Position numbers and translations under genes: made by a program. The notes under the pieces were generated by a model. The model ran no database searches. It was not told the DNA's origin and saw only the letters and a list, made by a program, of their open reading frames with translations. 11,741 nt of DNA. It comes from Parachlamydiaceae bacterium. GTDB lineage: Bacteria; Chlamydiota; Chlamydiia; Chlamydiales; Parachlamydiaceae. Numbering within the stretch: the stretch's first letter is position 1; the number at the start of each line of letters is the position of its first letter. The stretch lies in the NCBI GenBank assembly GCA_030679615.1, contig JAUXSJ010000268.1:1-11741 (forward strand), given 5' to 3'. Shown here piece after piece: positions 1 to 6,393 of the stretch.

Positions 1-2
1 AG

Positions 3-59
3 AAACTTAAAAAATCTAAAAATCACATAAACTTAAAATATCTAAAAATCACATAAACT
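3..59. repeat. 26-bp tandem direct repeat, two copies plus a fragment
   Basis: Positions 3-28 and 29-54 are two head-to-tail 26-base units that begin AAACTTAAAA and end with CTAAAAATCACAT. I see a single base difference between them (A versus T in the middle). A third copy starts at 55 (AAACT) and then diverges. The unit is nearly pure A/T and lies outside any gene. It could be a slippage product or the edge of a longer array to the left of the window. Confidence 0.75.
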
Positions 60-75
60 CAAGAAGTATAAAATT

Positions 76-117
76 TTACATTTGATAAATTTTTTTCATA
101 ATTTCTCCTGAAAGGAG
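76..117 (-). other. Hairpin-sequestered Shine-Dalgarno and seven-codon reading frame
   Basis: On the minus strand, CTCCT-TTC-AGGAG (117 down to 105) is a five-base-pair hairpin whose right arm is a perfect Shine-Dalgarno. Five bases later an ATG (97-99) opens a frame reading MKKIYQM, which stops at TAA (76-78). A strong ribosome site inside a hairpin, in front of a very short frame, resembles a leader peptide. It could equally be the start of a decayed gene. The plus strand forms the same hairpin. Only the sequence pattern supports this. Confidence 0.22.
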
Positions 118-130
118 ATAAAGAATAGTA

Positions 131-224
131 GCCCACTGCAAGGAAAGTCTCGAAGAGACTGACGCAGCTGTGGGAAATGATTCATCAACAGAATGCACCC
201 TTGAAGAAGGGTGCTAGAATTTTA
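131..224 (+). ncRNA. Unassigned structured RNA candidate
   Basis: The block folds well on paper. CCCAC (132-136) pairs with GTGGG (170-174), and TGC (137-139) pairs with GCA (164-166). An inner six-base-pair stem AGTCTC/GAGACT (146-151 with 155-160) closes a GAA triloop, and AAGGAA (140-145) faces GAC as an internal loop. It is followed by the terminator-like hairpin at 195-214 and a short T-rich tail. The block is much richer in G+C than the A/T flanks. I compared it with RNase P, tmRNA, SRP, T-box, cobalamin, TPP and c-di-GMP riboswitch consensus and found no convincing match. The strand is uncertain; plus is favoured because the T-rich tail is on that side. Confidence 0.3.
195..224. terminator. 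Terminator-like hairpin
   Basis: GCACCCTT (195-202) and AAGGGTGC (207-214) form an eight-base-pair stem with a GAAG loop. On the plus strand it is followed by TAGAATTTT, a modest T-rich tail. On the minus strand it lies 29 bases after the peptidase stop codon and could end that transcript, although no T-run follows on that side. Confidence 0.45.
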
Positions 225-243
225 AATAGAAGATCCTTAGAGA

Positions 244-1803
244 TTATTTAGATTCAATATCTTTTACAAAGTAACTCGGATTCAATAATTCACCTGTAAC
301 CTTTTCTAGGGTTTCTTCCCATAAAAATTGTTTTCCAAGTTTAAATAACGAATTCTTAAGCCACTCACCACTTTCTTTAGAAGGTAGCCCATTGGACTGA
401 TTGGGAAATTGGTTCATATAGTGAAGAAGTTGGCTAGCCGTCATTTCCCCTAAAATGTAATTTTGATAGTAAACAGGAGCGCAAGCTAAATGAAGTTTAG
501 ATGCCCAGTCAGGGGCAAATCGACCTGGCTCTCTATGTACATCCTGAAATGTTTCTACACAATCCCACCATAAAGTATTGAGGTCTGCCCAAGGTTGTTG
601 ATACATCGCACGTTCAAAATGAATCATGACTAATGCCCAACGAGCAAAAACGATGAGGTTTGCAGATAGCTGTTTTTCTGTATCCTCAGTGATTTGATTA
701 ATTTCACAATAAGTTTGAAGAAAAGCTTTCTTTTTACTAAAACGTCCAAAAAGCATTGCGATGGCTTCAGTTGTGCAAATATGTGCAGGTTCGCGTAAAA
801 GAAAAGGTAATGATTGATCGATATATTTATCATAAACGGCATGACCTAATTCATGTAATTGCGTTCCCATCCAATATTCATTGTCTTTAATATTACATAA
901 TATACGTACATCTTGTTTTGAATCAATTGAAGTGCAAAAGGCATGTTGACTTTTTCCTTGTCTTTCAAATAAATCAGACCGAGCTAAAATATCATCCACA
1001 GGTAATCCAATTGAATCATAGAAAGAGCGGCTGATTTCAACAATGTCTTTACCTGTAAAATATTTGTCGATGCTTATTCCTTGAGAAGGAGCTTCTTGAA
1101 AAAAAGGATCTTGATAATGCCAAGGCATTAATTTTTCTTGAGGAACTCCCAATTTTTCGCTTAAATCTTTATCCAGTTTAGCTTTATATTCTTTCCATTG
1201 CGGAGTGATTGAATGATTCAATTTATCTAGAAGTTCAAAAAGCCTCTCTTCGTCAAGATCTTGCAATTCTAATTGCATGGTGTAATAATTGGTATAACCT
1301 GTAAGTTGTGCAGATCGATTTCTCAACTCAATGAGTTTAAGAATTTTATCTTCGACTAGATTTCCAATTTCTTTGGATGCCTTCCATGCTAATTCCCTTT
1401 CTTTGGAGTCCAAACTATTCATTAAAATTTCTTTAAGCTCATTATTTGATAGTGAGCGTCCATCAACGACTGGTCTAAAATTCGTATAGATGGATTCAAT
1501 CTCAGTTTCCAATTTGACAATTTCTTCGATGAGATCTAAAGGAATTTGATTTTCAGTGAAGTGGTTAAGGAGAATAGAGGCCTCTCTTTCAAGTAAAGGA
1601 TCTTTTTGTTTTTCGGATGTCAGTAAAACTTGGTAATTTTTTTCGGAAGAAAAAATTTTACGTAGTTCTATGGATGCATTTTGTAGATCTTTTGCATATT
1701 TTTCTTCACCTGTTGTAGCTAGATTCCACCAGCTTAAACGCTTATTGATTTCAATGGTTTCGATTGTATTAACAGTATTTTTAATAAAATCAGATTTATT
1801 CAT
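244..1803 (-). CDS. M2/M3-like zinc metallopeptidase (peptidyl-dipeptidase type)
   Basis: This 519-residue protein probably cuts peptides in the cytoplasm, because no signal peptide or membrane helix is visible. The gluzincin signature HELGH is at residues 317-321: His317 and His321 bind zinc and Glu318 is the catalytic base. Glu346 in TTEAIAM, 25 residues after His321, is the likely third ligand. That spacing matches angiotensin-converting-enzyme-like M2 and M3 peptidases. The C-terminal part carries PVYYQNYILGE (443-453), a motif typical of this group near the substrate site. The start is supported by GGAG eight bases upstream of the ATG. The gene is transcribed away from aguB, with a repeat element between them. 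The general class is secure. Whether it acts as a carboxypeptidase, a dipeptidase or an oligopeptidase cannot be read from sequence. Confidence 0.88.
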   Translation of the reverse strand: MNKSDFIKNTVNTIETIEINKRLSWWNLATTGEEKYAKDLQNASIELRKIFSSEKNYQVLLTSEKQKDPLLEREASILLNHFTENQIPLDLIEEIVKLETEIESIYTNFRPVVDGRSLSNNELKEILMNSLDSKERELAWKASKEIGNLVEDKILKLIELRNRSAQLTGYTNYYTMQLELQDLDEERLFELLDKLNHSITPQWKEYKAKLDKDLSEKLGVPQEKLMPWHYQDPFFQEAPSQGISIDKYFTGKDIVEISRSFYDSIGLPVDDILARSDLFERQGKSQHAFCTSIDSKQDVRILCNIKDNEYWMGTQLHELGHAVYDKYIDQSLPFLLREPAHICTTEAIAMLFGRFSKKKAFLQTYCEINQITEDTEKQLSANLIVFARWALVMIHFERAMYQQPWADLNTLWWDCVETFQDVHREPGRFAPDWASKLHLACAPVYYQNYILGEMTASQLLHYMNQFPNQSNGLPSKESGEWLKNSLFKLGKQFLWEETLEKVTGELLNPSYFVKDIESK

Positions 1804-1828
1804 AAAAAAGGCTCCACTCGGTTTAATT

Positions 1829-1856
1829 ATTATGCTATATTATTGCATGATTACAA
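1829..1856 (-). promoter_or_regulatory. Possible sigma-70-type promoter of the peptidase gene
   Basis: Read on the minus strand, TTGTAA (1856-1851) and CATAAT (1834-1829) are separated by 16 bases. The -10 box lies 25 bases upstream of the ATG and leaves room for the GGAG ribosome site. The surroundings are very A/T-rich, so chance matches are common. Confidence 0.35.
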
Positions 1857-1882
1857 AAATATTAAAATTAAATTAGTGATGC

Positions 1883-2061
1883 TTCAGCCGACGCATAAAA
1901 TTACAGGATTGGCAGGATAAGAACCGGATGTACAGGATAATGACGCTAACATTTATAATGAGTTTATTTTAAATGAAAAATAAAATGCATTTTTGATGGG
2001 TCTCATCATCCTGTACACGGTTTTTATCCTGCCTATTCTGTAATTTTATGCGTCGCTTGAA
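1883..2061. repeat. 179-bp inverted-repeat element (MITE-like)
   Basis: Left arm 1883-1943 (61 bases) and right arm 2003-2061 (59 bases) are near-perfect reverse complements: about five substitutions and one two-base gap, and a shared run starting at CGACGCATAAAATTACAG. The 59-base spacer is A/T-rich. Within the left arm the word CAGGAT occurs three times (1904, 1913 and 1933). A transcript would fold into one very long hairpin. There is no reading frame inside, so any mobility would need an enzyme supplied elsewhere. I see no clear target-site duplication. The element occupies most of the divergent intergenic region and ends 17 bases before the aguB start. Confidence 0.85.
1929..1959 (+). 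promoter_or_regulatory. Possible aguBA promoter inside the inverted-repeat element
   Basis: A perfect TATAAT (1954-1959) lies in the spacer of the inverted repeat. TGTACA (1929-1934) in the left arm could serve as a -35 box, but the 19-base spacing is long. If used, the aguBA message would carry about 110 bases of leader containing the right arm. An alternative TACAAT at 2062-2067 is probably too close to the start codon. Confidence 0.25.
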
Positions 2062-2078
2062 TACAATACAGGTAATGA

Positions 2079-2957
2079 ATGAGTAAAACTAAAGTAAAAG
2101 TCGGTTTAATTCAATTGAGTTGCTCATCTAATGCAGAGCAAAATTTTAATCATGCGATTGATCTAATTCGATCAGCCGCTTCTAAAGGGGCAAAAGTGAT
2201 TTGCCTTCCCGAGTTATTTAAATCACTTTATTTTTGTGATGTAGAAGATCATGAAAATTTTAAATTAGCTGAAACCATTCCAGGTCCATCAACTGAACGA
2301 TTGAGTACTTTAGCTAAAGAATTACAGGTGGTCCTTATTGCCTCTTTATTTGAAAAACGTACACATGGTTTGTACCATAATACCACTGTTGTCATTGATG
2401 CAGATGGATCTCTCCTTGGAAAATATCGAAAAATGCACATTCCCGATGATCCAGGTTATTATGAAAAGTTTTATTTTACCCCAGGGGATCTAGGATATAA
2501 GGTTTTCGATACAAAATATGCAAAAGTGGGTGTGTTAATTTGTTGGGATCAGTGGTATCCTGAAGCCGCTCGCATTACTTCCTTAATGGGTGCTGAAATT
2601 CTTTTTTACCCTACCGCTATTGGATGGGCCTCTTCTCAAGATGAAAAAACTAACCAATCACAGTATCAAGCTTGGCAAGTGATTCAACGTTCACATGCAA
2701 TCGCAAACGGAGTCCATGTTGTTTCTGTTAATCGTACGGGAAATGAAAATGAAATGCAATTTTGGGGTGGATCCTTTGTTTCTGATCCTTTTGGGAATGT
2801 ATTACAACAAGGAAATCATCAACAAGAAGAAATTATCATTCAGGATCTTGATTTAGAAAATACAGATTTTTATCGTACTCATTGGCCTTTTTTGCGTGAT
2901 CGTCGCATTGACAGCTATTCACCCATTAATCAACGTTATCTAGACGAGCCTTTTTAA
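2079..2957 (+). CDS. aguB: N-carbamoylputrescine amidase
   Basis: This 292-residue member of the nitrilase superfamily hydrolyses N-carbamoylputrescine to putrescine, CO2 and ammonia, the second step of the agmatine deiminase route. The catalytic triad is intact: Glu45 in LPELF, Lys118 in YRKMHIPDD and Cys155 in ICWDQWYPE. The length, and motifs such as YEKFYFTPGD (128-137) and GGSFVSDPFGN (230-240), are typical of the plant and bacterial AguB group rather than of general amidases. The ribosome site is weak (AGG six bases before the ATG). The reading frame overlaps the aguA start by one base, which implies translational coupling. The adjacent agmatine deiminase makes the substrate assignment strong. 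Confidence 0.95.
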   Translation: MSKTKVKVGLIQLSCSSNAEQNFNHAIDLIRSAASKGAKVICLPELFKSLYFCDVEDHENFKLAETIPGPSTERLSTLAKELQVVLIASLFEKRTHGLYHNTTVVIDADGSLLGKYRKMHIPDDPGYYEKFYFTPGDLGYKVFDTKYAKVGVLICWDQWYPEAARITSLMGAEILFYPTAIGWASSQDEKTNQSQYQAWQVIQRSHAIANGVHVVSVNRTGNENEMQFWGGSFVSDPFGNVLQQGNHQQEEIIIQDLDLENTDFYRTHWPFLRDRRIDSYSPINQRYLDEPF

Positions 2958-3994
2958 TGAAAACACCGAAAGAATTAGGATATTTTTTTCCAGCAGAATG
3001 GGAAAAGCACCATGCAACATGGTTAAGTTGGCCTCATAAGGAAGCATCCTGGCCAGGGAAACTTGAAAAAATTTTTCCTGTTTATGCACATTTTGTATCG
3101 ATATTGACGCACGGAGAAAATGTTTGTATCAATGTCAATGATGAAATCATGCAAAGAAAAGCAGAGGCTTTTTTAGTTCAAGCAAATGCACGAATGGAAA
3201 AAGTTAGATTTTTTCATCATCCTACAAATGATGCTTGGTGCCGTGATCATGGTCCTGCTTTTTTGATTCATCATACAGACCGTAGTAAGAAAGCTATTGT
3301 AGATTGGGGGTATAATGCCTGGGGAAATAAATATCCTCCTTATGATTTAGATGATAATATCCCCACTTTGATTTCACAGTATTATGACATTCCTTGTTTT
3401 TATCCAGGGATAATTATGGAAGGTGGGTCTGTTGATTTTAATGGACAAGGAGCAGTGTTAACCACAAAATCCTGTTTACTAAACAAAAATCGCAATCCAG
3501 ATTTAAGTCAAAAAGAAATTGAAAATTATTTAGAGCAATATTACGGAGCCGATCAAGTTTTGTGGTTGGAAAGCGGAATTGAAGGGGATGACACAGATGG
3601 GCATATCGATGATATTACGCGATTTGTTTCGGCTGAAAAGGTTTTAACTATTTTGCCTGATAATTTAGGGCATCCAGACTACAAAGTTTTGCGTGAAAAT
3701 CTGAAGCTTTTAGAATCGATGAAACTGTTAAATGGAAAATCTCTAGAAGTGATGACATTACCAGTTCCAGCGATATATGAAGAAGAAGGGCAAATTTTAC
3801 CATGTAGTTACGCGAATTTTTATATTAGTAATGCTGCAGTGATTGTTCCGACATTTCAAGATCCTAATGATGAAAAAGCTCTAGAAATCATTTCCAGTTG
3901 TTTTAAAGATAGAAAAGTTATTGGATTAAATTCTAAGGACATTATATGGGGGCTTGGCAGCTTTCATTGCTTAAGTCAGCAAGAGCCTTTTTAA
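2957..3994 (+). CDS. aguA: Agmatine deiminase
   Basis: This 345-residue guanidino-group-modifying enzyme converts agmatine to N-carbamoylputrescine and ammonia. Family motifs seen are DAWCRDHGP (92-100), MEGGSVDFNG (154-163), EGDDTDGHIDD (209-219, with His216) and the C-terminal catalytic cysteine, Cys338 in GSFHCLSQQ. The usual form near this cysteine is GGGxIHCxTQQ. Here it reads GLGSFHCLSQQ, a mild variant that keeps the His-Cys pair. The ATG shares its A with the last base of the aguB stop (TAATG), so the two are translated together. The next 40 bases include long A and T runs that could form a weak A/T hairpin, but no clear terminator is present. No arginine decarboxylase is nearby, so agmatine must come from the host or from a distant gene. 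Confidence 0.95.
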   Translation: MKTPKELGYFFPAEWEKHHATWLSWPHKEASWPGKLEKIFPVYAHFVSILTHGENVCINVNDEIMQRKAEAFLVQANARMEKVRFFHHPTNDAWCRDHGPAFLIHHTDRSKKAIVDWGYNAWGNKYPPYDLDDNIPTLISQYYDIPCFYPGIIMEGGSVDFNGQGAVLTTKSCLLNKNRNPDLSQKEIENYLEQYYGADQVLWLESGIEGDDTDGHIDDITRFVSAEKVLTILPDNLGHPDYKVLRENLKLLESMKLLNGKSLEVMTLPVPAIYEEEGQILPCSYANFYISNAAVIVPTFQDPNDEKALEIISSCFKDRKVIGLNSKDIIWGLGSFHCLSQQEPF

Positions 3995-4073
3995 AAAAAA
4001 ATAAATTAAAAATGTGAATTTGTTTATATTTTTTTCGTTTTACACAAAATGAGCAAAATAAAGGAGAATCATG

Positions 4074-4427
4074 ATGTTAAGTGTTGGTATAAAATTAGCT
4101 GAGGTAAATGATATTACATCGAAAAATTATGGTTTTAATGTTCTTGATTGGGATAACGATAGAAAGGGTTATTTAGTTGCAAAATGTTCCTTTAATGAAT
4201 CTGATTTGAATGTTCGTCAGATTGAAGATATTAGCGAACTACCAAAGACCTTGGAGAGTAAATCAGCTGAAGAAATAGCAACTATTTTCAATCAAATCTT
4301 TCAAAAATTTAACCATCTTCAATTACCAGATACGACTATTAAGGCAAAAGGTTTAAATATGAGAACTTGTGCTGGTCAAATTATCCCGTTTAAGCCTTTT
4401 ATTTTTATTATGGGAAATAAGATTTAA
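4074..4427 (+). CDS. Hypothetical protein, 117 residues
   Basis: I do not recognise a family. The product is a small soluble protein with mixed charge, no signal peptide and no obvious membrane helix. It has two cysteines and a hydrophobic C-terminal stretch (PFKPFIFIMG) too short to span a membrane. Two ATG codons are possible, at 4071 and 4074. AAGGAG (4061-4066) is four bases from the first and seven from the second, so the second is preferred; the first would add one methionine. The strong ribosome site argues for a real gene. It follows aguA after about 80 A/T-rich bases and is convergent with rsmD, so a link to polyamine metabolism is unproven. Confidence 0.7.
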   Translation: MLSVGIKLAEVNDITSKNYGFNVLDWDNDRKGYLVAKCSFNESDLNVRQIEDISELPKTLESKSAEEIATIFNQIFQKFNHLQLPDTTIKAKGLNMRTCAGQIIPFKPFIFIMGNKI

Positions 4428-4465
4428 ACATTTAGAGATAGACTTAAGAGAGTTTTGATTGTATG

Positions 4466-4491
4466 GTCGGTTAAATTTAAATTTAATCGAC
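4466..4491. terminator. Palindrome between convergent genes, possible bidirectional terminator
   Basis: GTCGGTTAAATTT and AAATTTAATCGAC (4466-4491) form a 26-base palindrome with one G-T wobble. It lies between the plus-strand small gene and rsmD, and it includes the rsmD stop codon (4483-4485). The position suits a shared terminator, but no T-run follows on either strand, so it may be only a weak one. Confidence 0.35.
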
Positions 4492-5058
4492 TATATATTG
4501 TTGCAATACTGCTGGACCCATTTTACGACTATCTTGTAGTGAAAGTGTGGTGAAATCATTGAGTTGCGGTTGATAATGAAAATTTTCTTCGATAAAAAGA
4601 GTGCCGCCTGCTTTTAATAATTGATGCGTATCTATCCATCGAATTAATTTTGTACTCAAACCCTCAACTTGTTCATGAGTGCCTGTGAAATAAGGTGGAT
4701 CAGCGTAAATAATATCATAGAGCGCTTTTTTTCGTTCTAAAAGCGAAAGGATGCTAAGAAAATCTCCTTTCATAATTTGACATTGTGATTCTACGCCTAA
4801 TTGAGTTGCATTTTGTTTAATGGCTTGAATGGCATGAATATGAGAATCAATAAACGTTACTGATTTTGCGCCGCGACTTAGCGCTTCAAATCCCATTGCT
4901 CCAGAGCCAGCAAAAATATCGATAAAAGAAGCACCTTCAATGACGTGTTGGCAGATATTAAATAATGCTTCACGCAAACGACTTGACGTTGGCCGTGTTT
5001 GAGAGCCTTTAGGCATACTCAATTTTCTACCTTTGTATTTTCCAGCAATAATAATCAT
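4483..5058 (-). CDS. rsmD: 16S rRNA (guanine-966-N2)-methyltransferase RsmD
   Basis: This 191-residue Rossmann-fold methyltransferase uses S-adenosylmethionine to methylate G966 of 16S rRNA in the assembling small subunit. The family start MIIIAGKYKGRKL and the TRPTSSRLREALFNI signature (21-35) are clear. Motif I, DIFAGSGAMGFEALSRG (47-63), binds the cofactor. The catalytic motif DPPY is at 120-123. The length matches the usual 185-200 residues. The gene is the last of a three-gene minus-strand run, with a gap of 10 bases from the zinc-ribbon gene. Its ribosome site is weak (GGA seven to nine bases upstream), so translation may depend on ribosomes arriving from upstream. Confidence 0.93.
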   Translation of the reverse strand: MIIIAGKYKGRKLSMPKGSQTRPTSSRLREALFNICQHVIEGASFIDIFAGSGAMGFEALSRGAKSVTFIDSHIHAIQAIKQNATQLGVESQCQIMKGDFLSILSLLERKKALYDIIYADPPYFTGTHEQVEGLSTKLIRWIDTHQLLKAGGTLFIEENFHYQPQLNDFTTLSLQDSRKMGPAVLQQYIVD

Positions 5059-5068
5059 TATCGTCCAA

Positions 5069-6382
5069 TTAAATCATTTCAAATTCAACGGATGTTGATT
5101 GACCGTTTGCAGTTGATGCTTGGAATAAATAGGTTCCTTTCGACCATCCATCAGGGGGTGATTTAAAAGCTGATTTTAAAATGGAATATCCAGTTTCTTC
5201 GATCACTGCTTGAGCAGGAATAGAAAAGTCATTTTCTAAATTTTGCAAAGTAAAATAGACAATATGACCGTTATGACCATTCTCTATTAAAATATCAAAA
5301 AATAATTCATTTGTTTGTGTTTCAAATTGTGTTTGGGGATCTGTGATTAATCCATTACTATCAATATGATCTCCAATCAAAATATATCCAAAATGTATGG
5401 GCTCTTCAAAAATTAGCTCATTTTGACTAATAATATTCTTATCATCAATAGAAGCTTCTTCTGAAGGTGATATAATCCGCATGCTCCAAATTTTCCAATG
5501 ATGATCTTCATAAATCAAATAATATCTGATATAAGCAGCACCCTGGTCAGAACGAACAATGACAGAAATTGTCCCTATACCATTTCTTATTGAAGGCTTA
5601 TGATACGATGAAACATGGAGTTGAGTGAGGATGGGATAACGTTTGATGAATTCACCAAAGACCTCTTCAGATGTAGCTTCTTTAAATTCATTAGAAGAAT
5701 AATCCTTATAGGCTTCTGAAAGATTTTGATTTTCAATTGCTTTTAATTGATTTTTTATGACTTCTATTAAATCACCATGATCATGACTATGACTCGGATT
5801 GTGAATCGCTTCGGGCTTTAATAAACGAATGATTAGAATTTTCAATTTGTGATTTTCTTTAATCAGTTTGTATTCAATGGGTGTATTGATATGATCTGTT
5901 GAGGTTAAATAGCCTTTTAAAATGACTATATGATTTTCAATGGATCGTTGGAAAAAATGAGTTGATTGATTATTTAGAAAAACAGGGTAGGAATCAATGA
6001 AATGACGAAATTGCTCTAATGAAGTACCAGCTTTAAAATCATTCGAAGTATAGTCTAAATAAGCTTTTTCAATATTTTCATTCTTTAAAGCTGCAAGTTG
6101 ATAATCAACAACATCTACAATTTTTTCAGTGATTAAAATGGCAGCTGTTACACCAATGAGCGCAATGACGGCAATAGCTGTAACAAGCTTAAACCAAAAT
6201 GGCATGGGCTTCTTTTTGACTGCAGGTCGGGCGTGAGGTTGGTTATCTGTATCAGATTGATTGGTGTTTTGAGAAGACACTGAAGTAGGTGCTGAAACAG
6301 AAGATGGGATTTTTTCTCCGCACTCAGGACAAAATTTATCGGTAGATTCTATCTTTCCACCGCAATGAGAACAAAAAGTCAT
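5069..6382 (-). CDS. Zinc-ribbon membrane protein with duplicated DUF4864-like domain
   Basis: This 437-residue protein has four parts. An N-terminal zinc ribbon has Cys4, Cys7, Cys18 and Cys21 (CSHCGG and CPECGE). A polar linker follows, then one membrane helix (about 63-85) preceded by KKK. Next come two homologous domains (about 91-187 and 206-303), sharing the pattern QLxAxxNxNxxxAYxDYxSNxFKxxTSxExFxxFIxxYP. They resemble DUF4864 or SnoaL-like cone folds. The last part is a beta-rich tail (about 320-437). A His-rich linker, HSHDHGD (198-204), joins the repeats. The charge pattern puts the ribbon inside the cell and the repeats outside the inner membrane. AGGA overlapping the stop codon of the upstream TPR gene supports the start. 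Zinc-ribbon membrane proteins of this layout are widespread and mostly uncharacterised. Confidence 0.8.
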   Translation of the reverse strand: MTFCSHCGGKIESTDKFCPECGEKIPSSVSAPTSVSSQNTNQSDTDNQPHARPAVKKKPMPFWFKLVTAIAVIALIGVTAAILITEKIVDVVDYQLAALKNENIEKAYLDYTSNDFKAGTSLEQFRHFIDSYPVFLNNQSTHFFQRSIENHIVILKGYLTSTDHINTPIEYKLIKENHKLKILIIRLLKPEAIHNPSHSHDHGDLIEVIKNQLKAIENQNLSEAYKDYSSNEFKEATSEEVFGEFIKRYPILTQLHVSSYHKPSIRNGIGTISVIVRSDQGAAYIRYYLIYEDHHWKIWSMRIISPSEEASIDDKNIISQNELIFEEPIHFGYILIGDHIDSNGLITDPQTQFETQTNELFFDILIENGHNGHIVYFTLQNLENDFSIPAQAVIEETGYSILKSAFKSPPDGWSKGTYLFQASTANGQSTSVEFEMI

Positions 6383-6393
6383 GTTATGTATTC

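Noticed and set aside
1..59. CRISPR array
   Set aside because: The repeats are directly adjacent without spacers and are nearly all A/T.
131..224. RNase P, SRP, T-box or c-di-GMP riboswitch
   Set aside because: Short resemblances exist (AAGGAAAGTC, GACGCA, GGGTGC), but the conserved cores and the required lengths are missing for each.
1670..1876. 68-codon plus-strand frame
   Set aside because: It runs antisense to the N-terminal part of the zinc peptidase and has no good ribosome site. It is a shadow frame.
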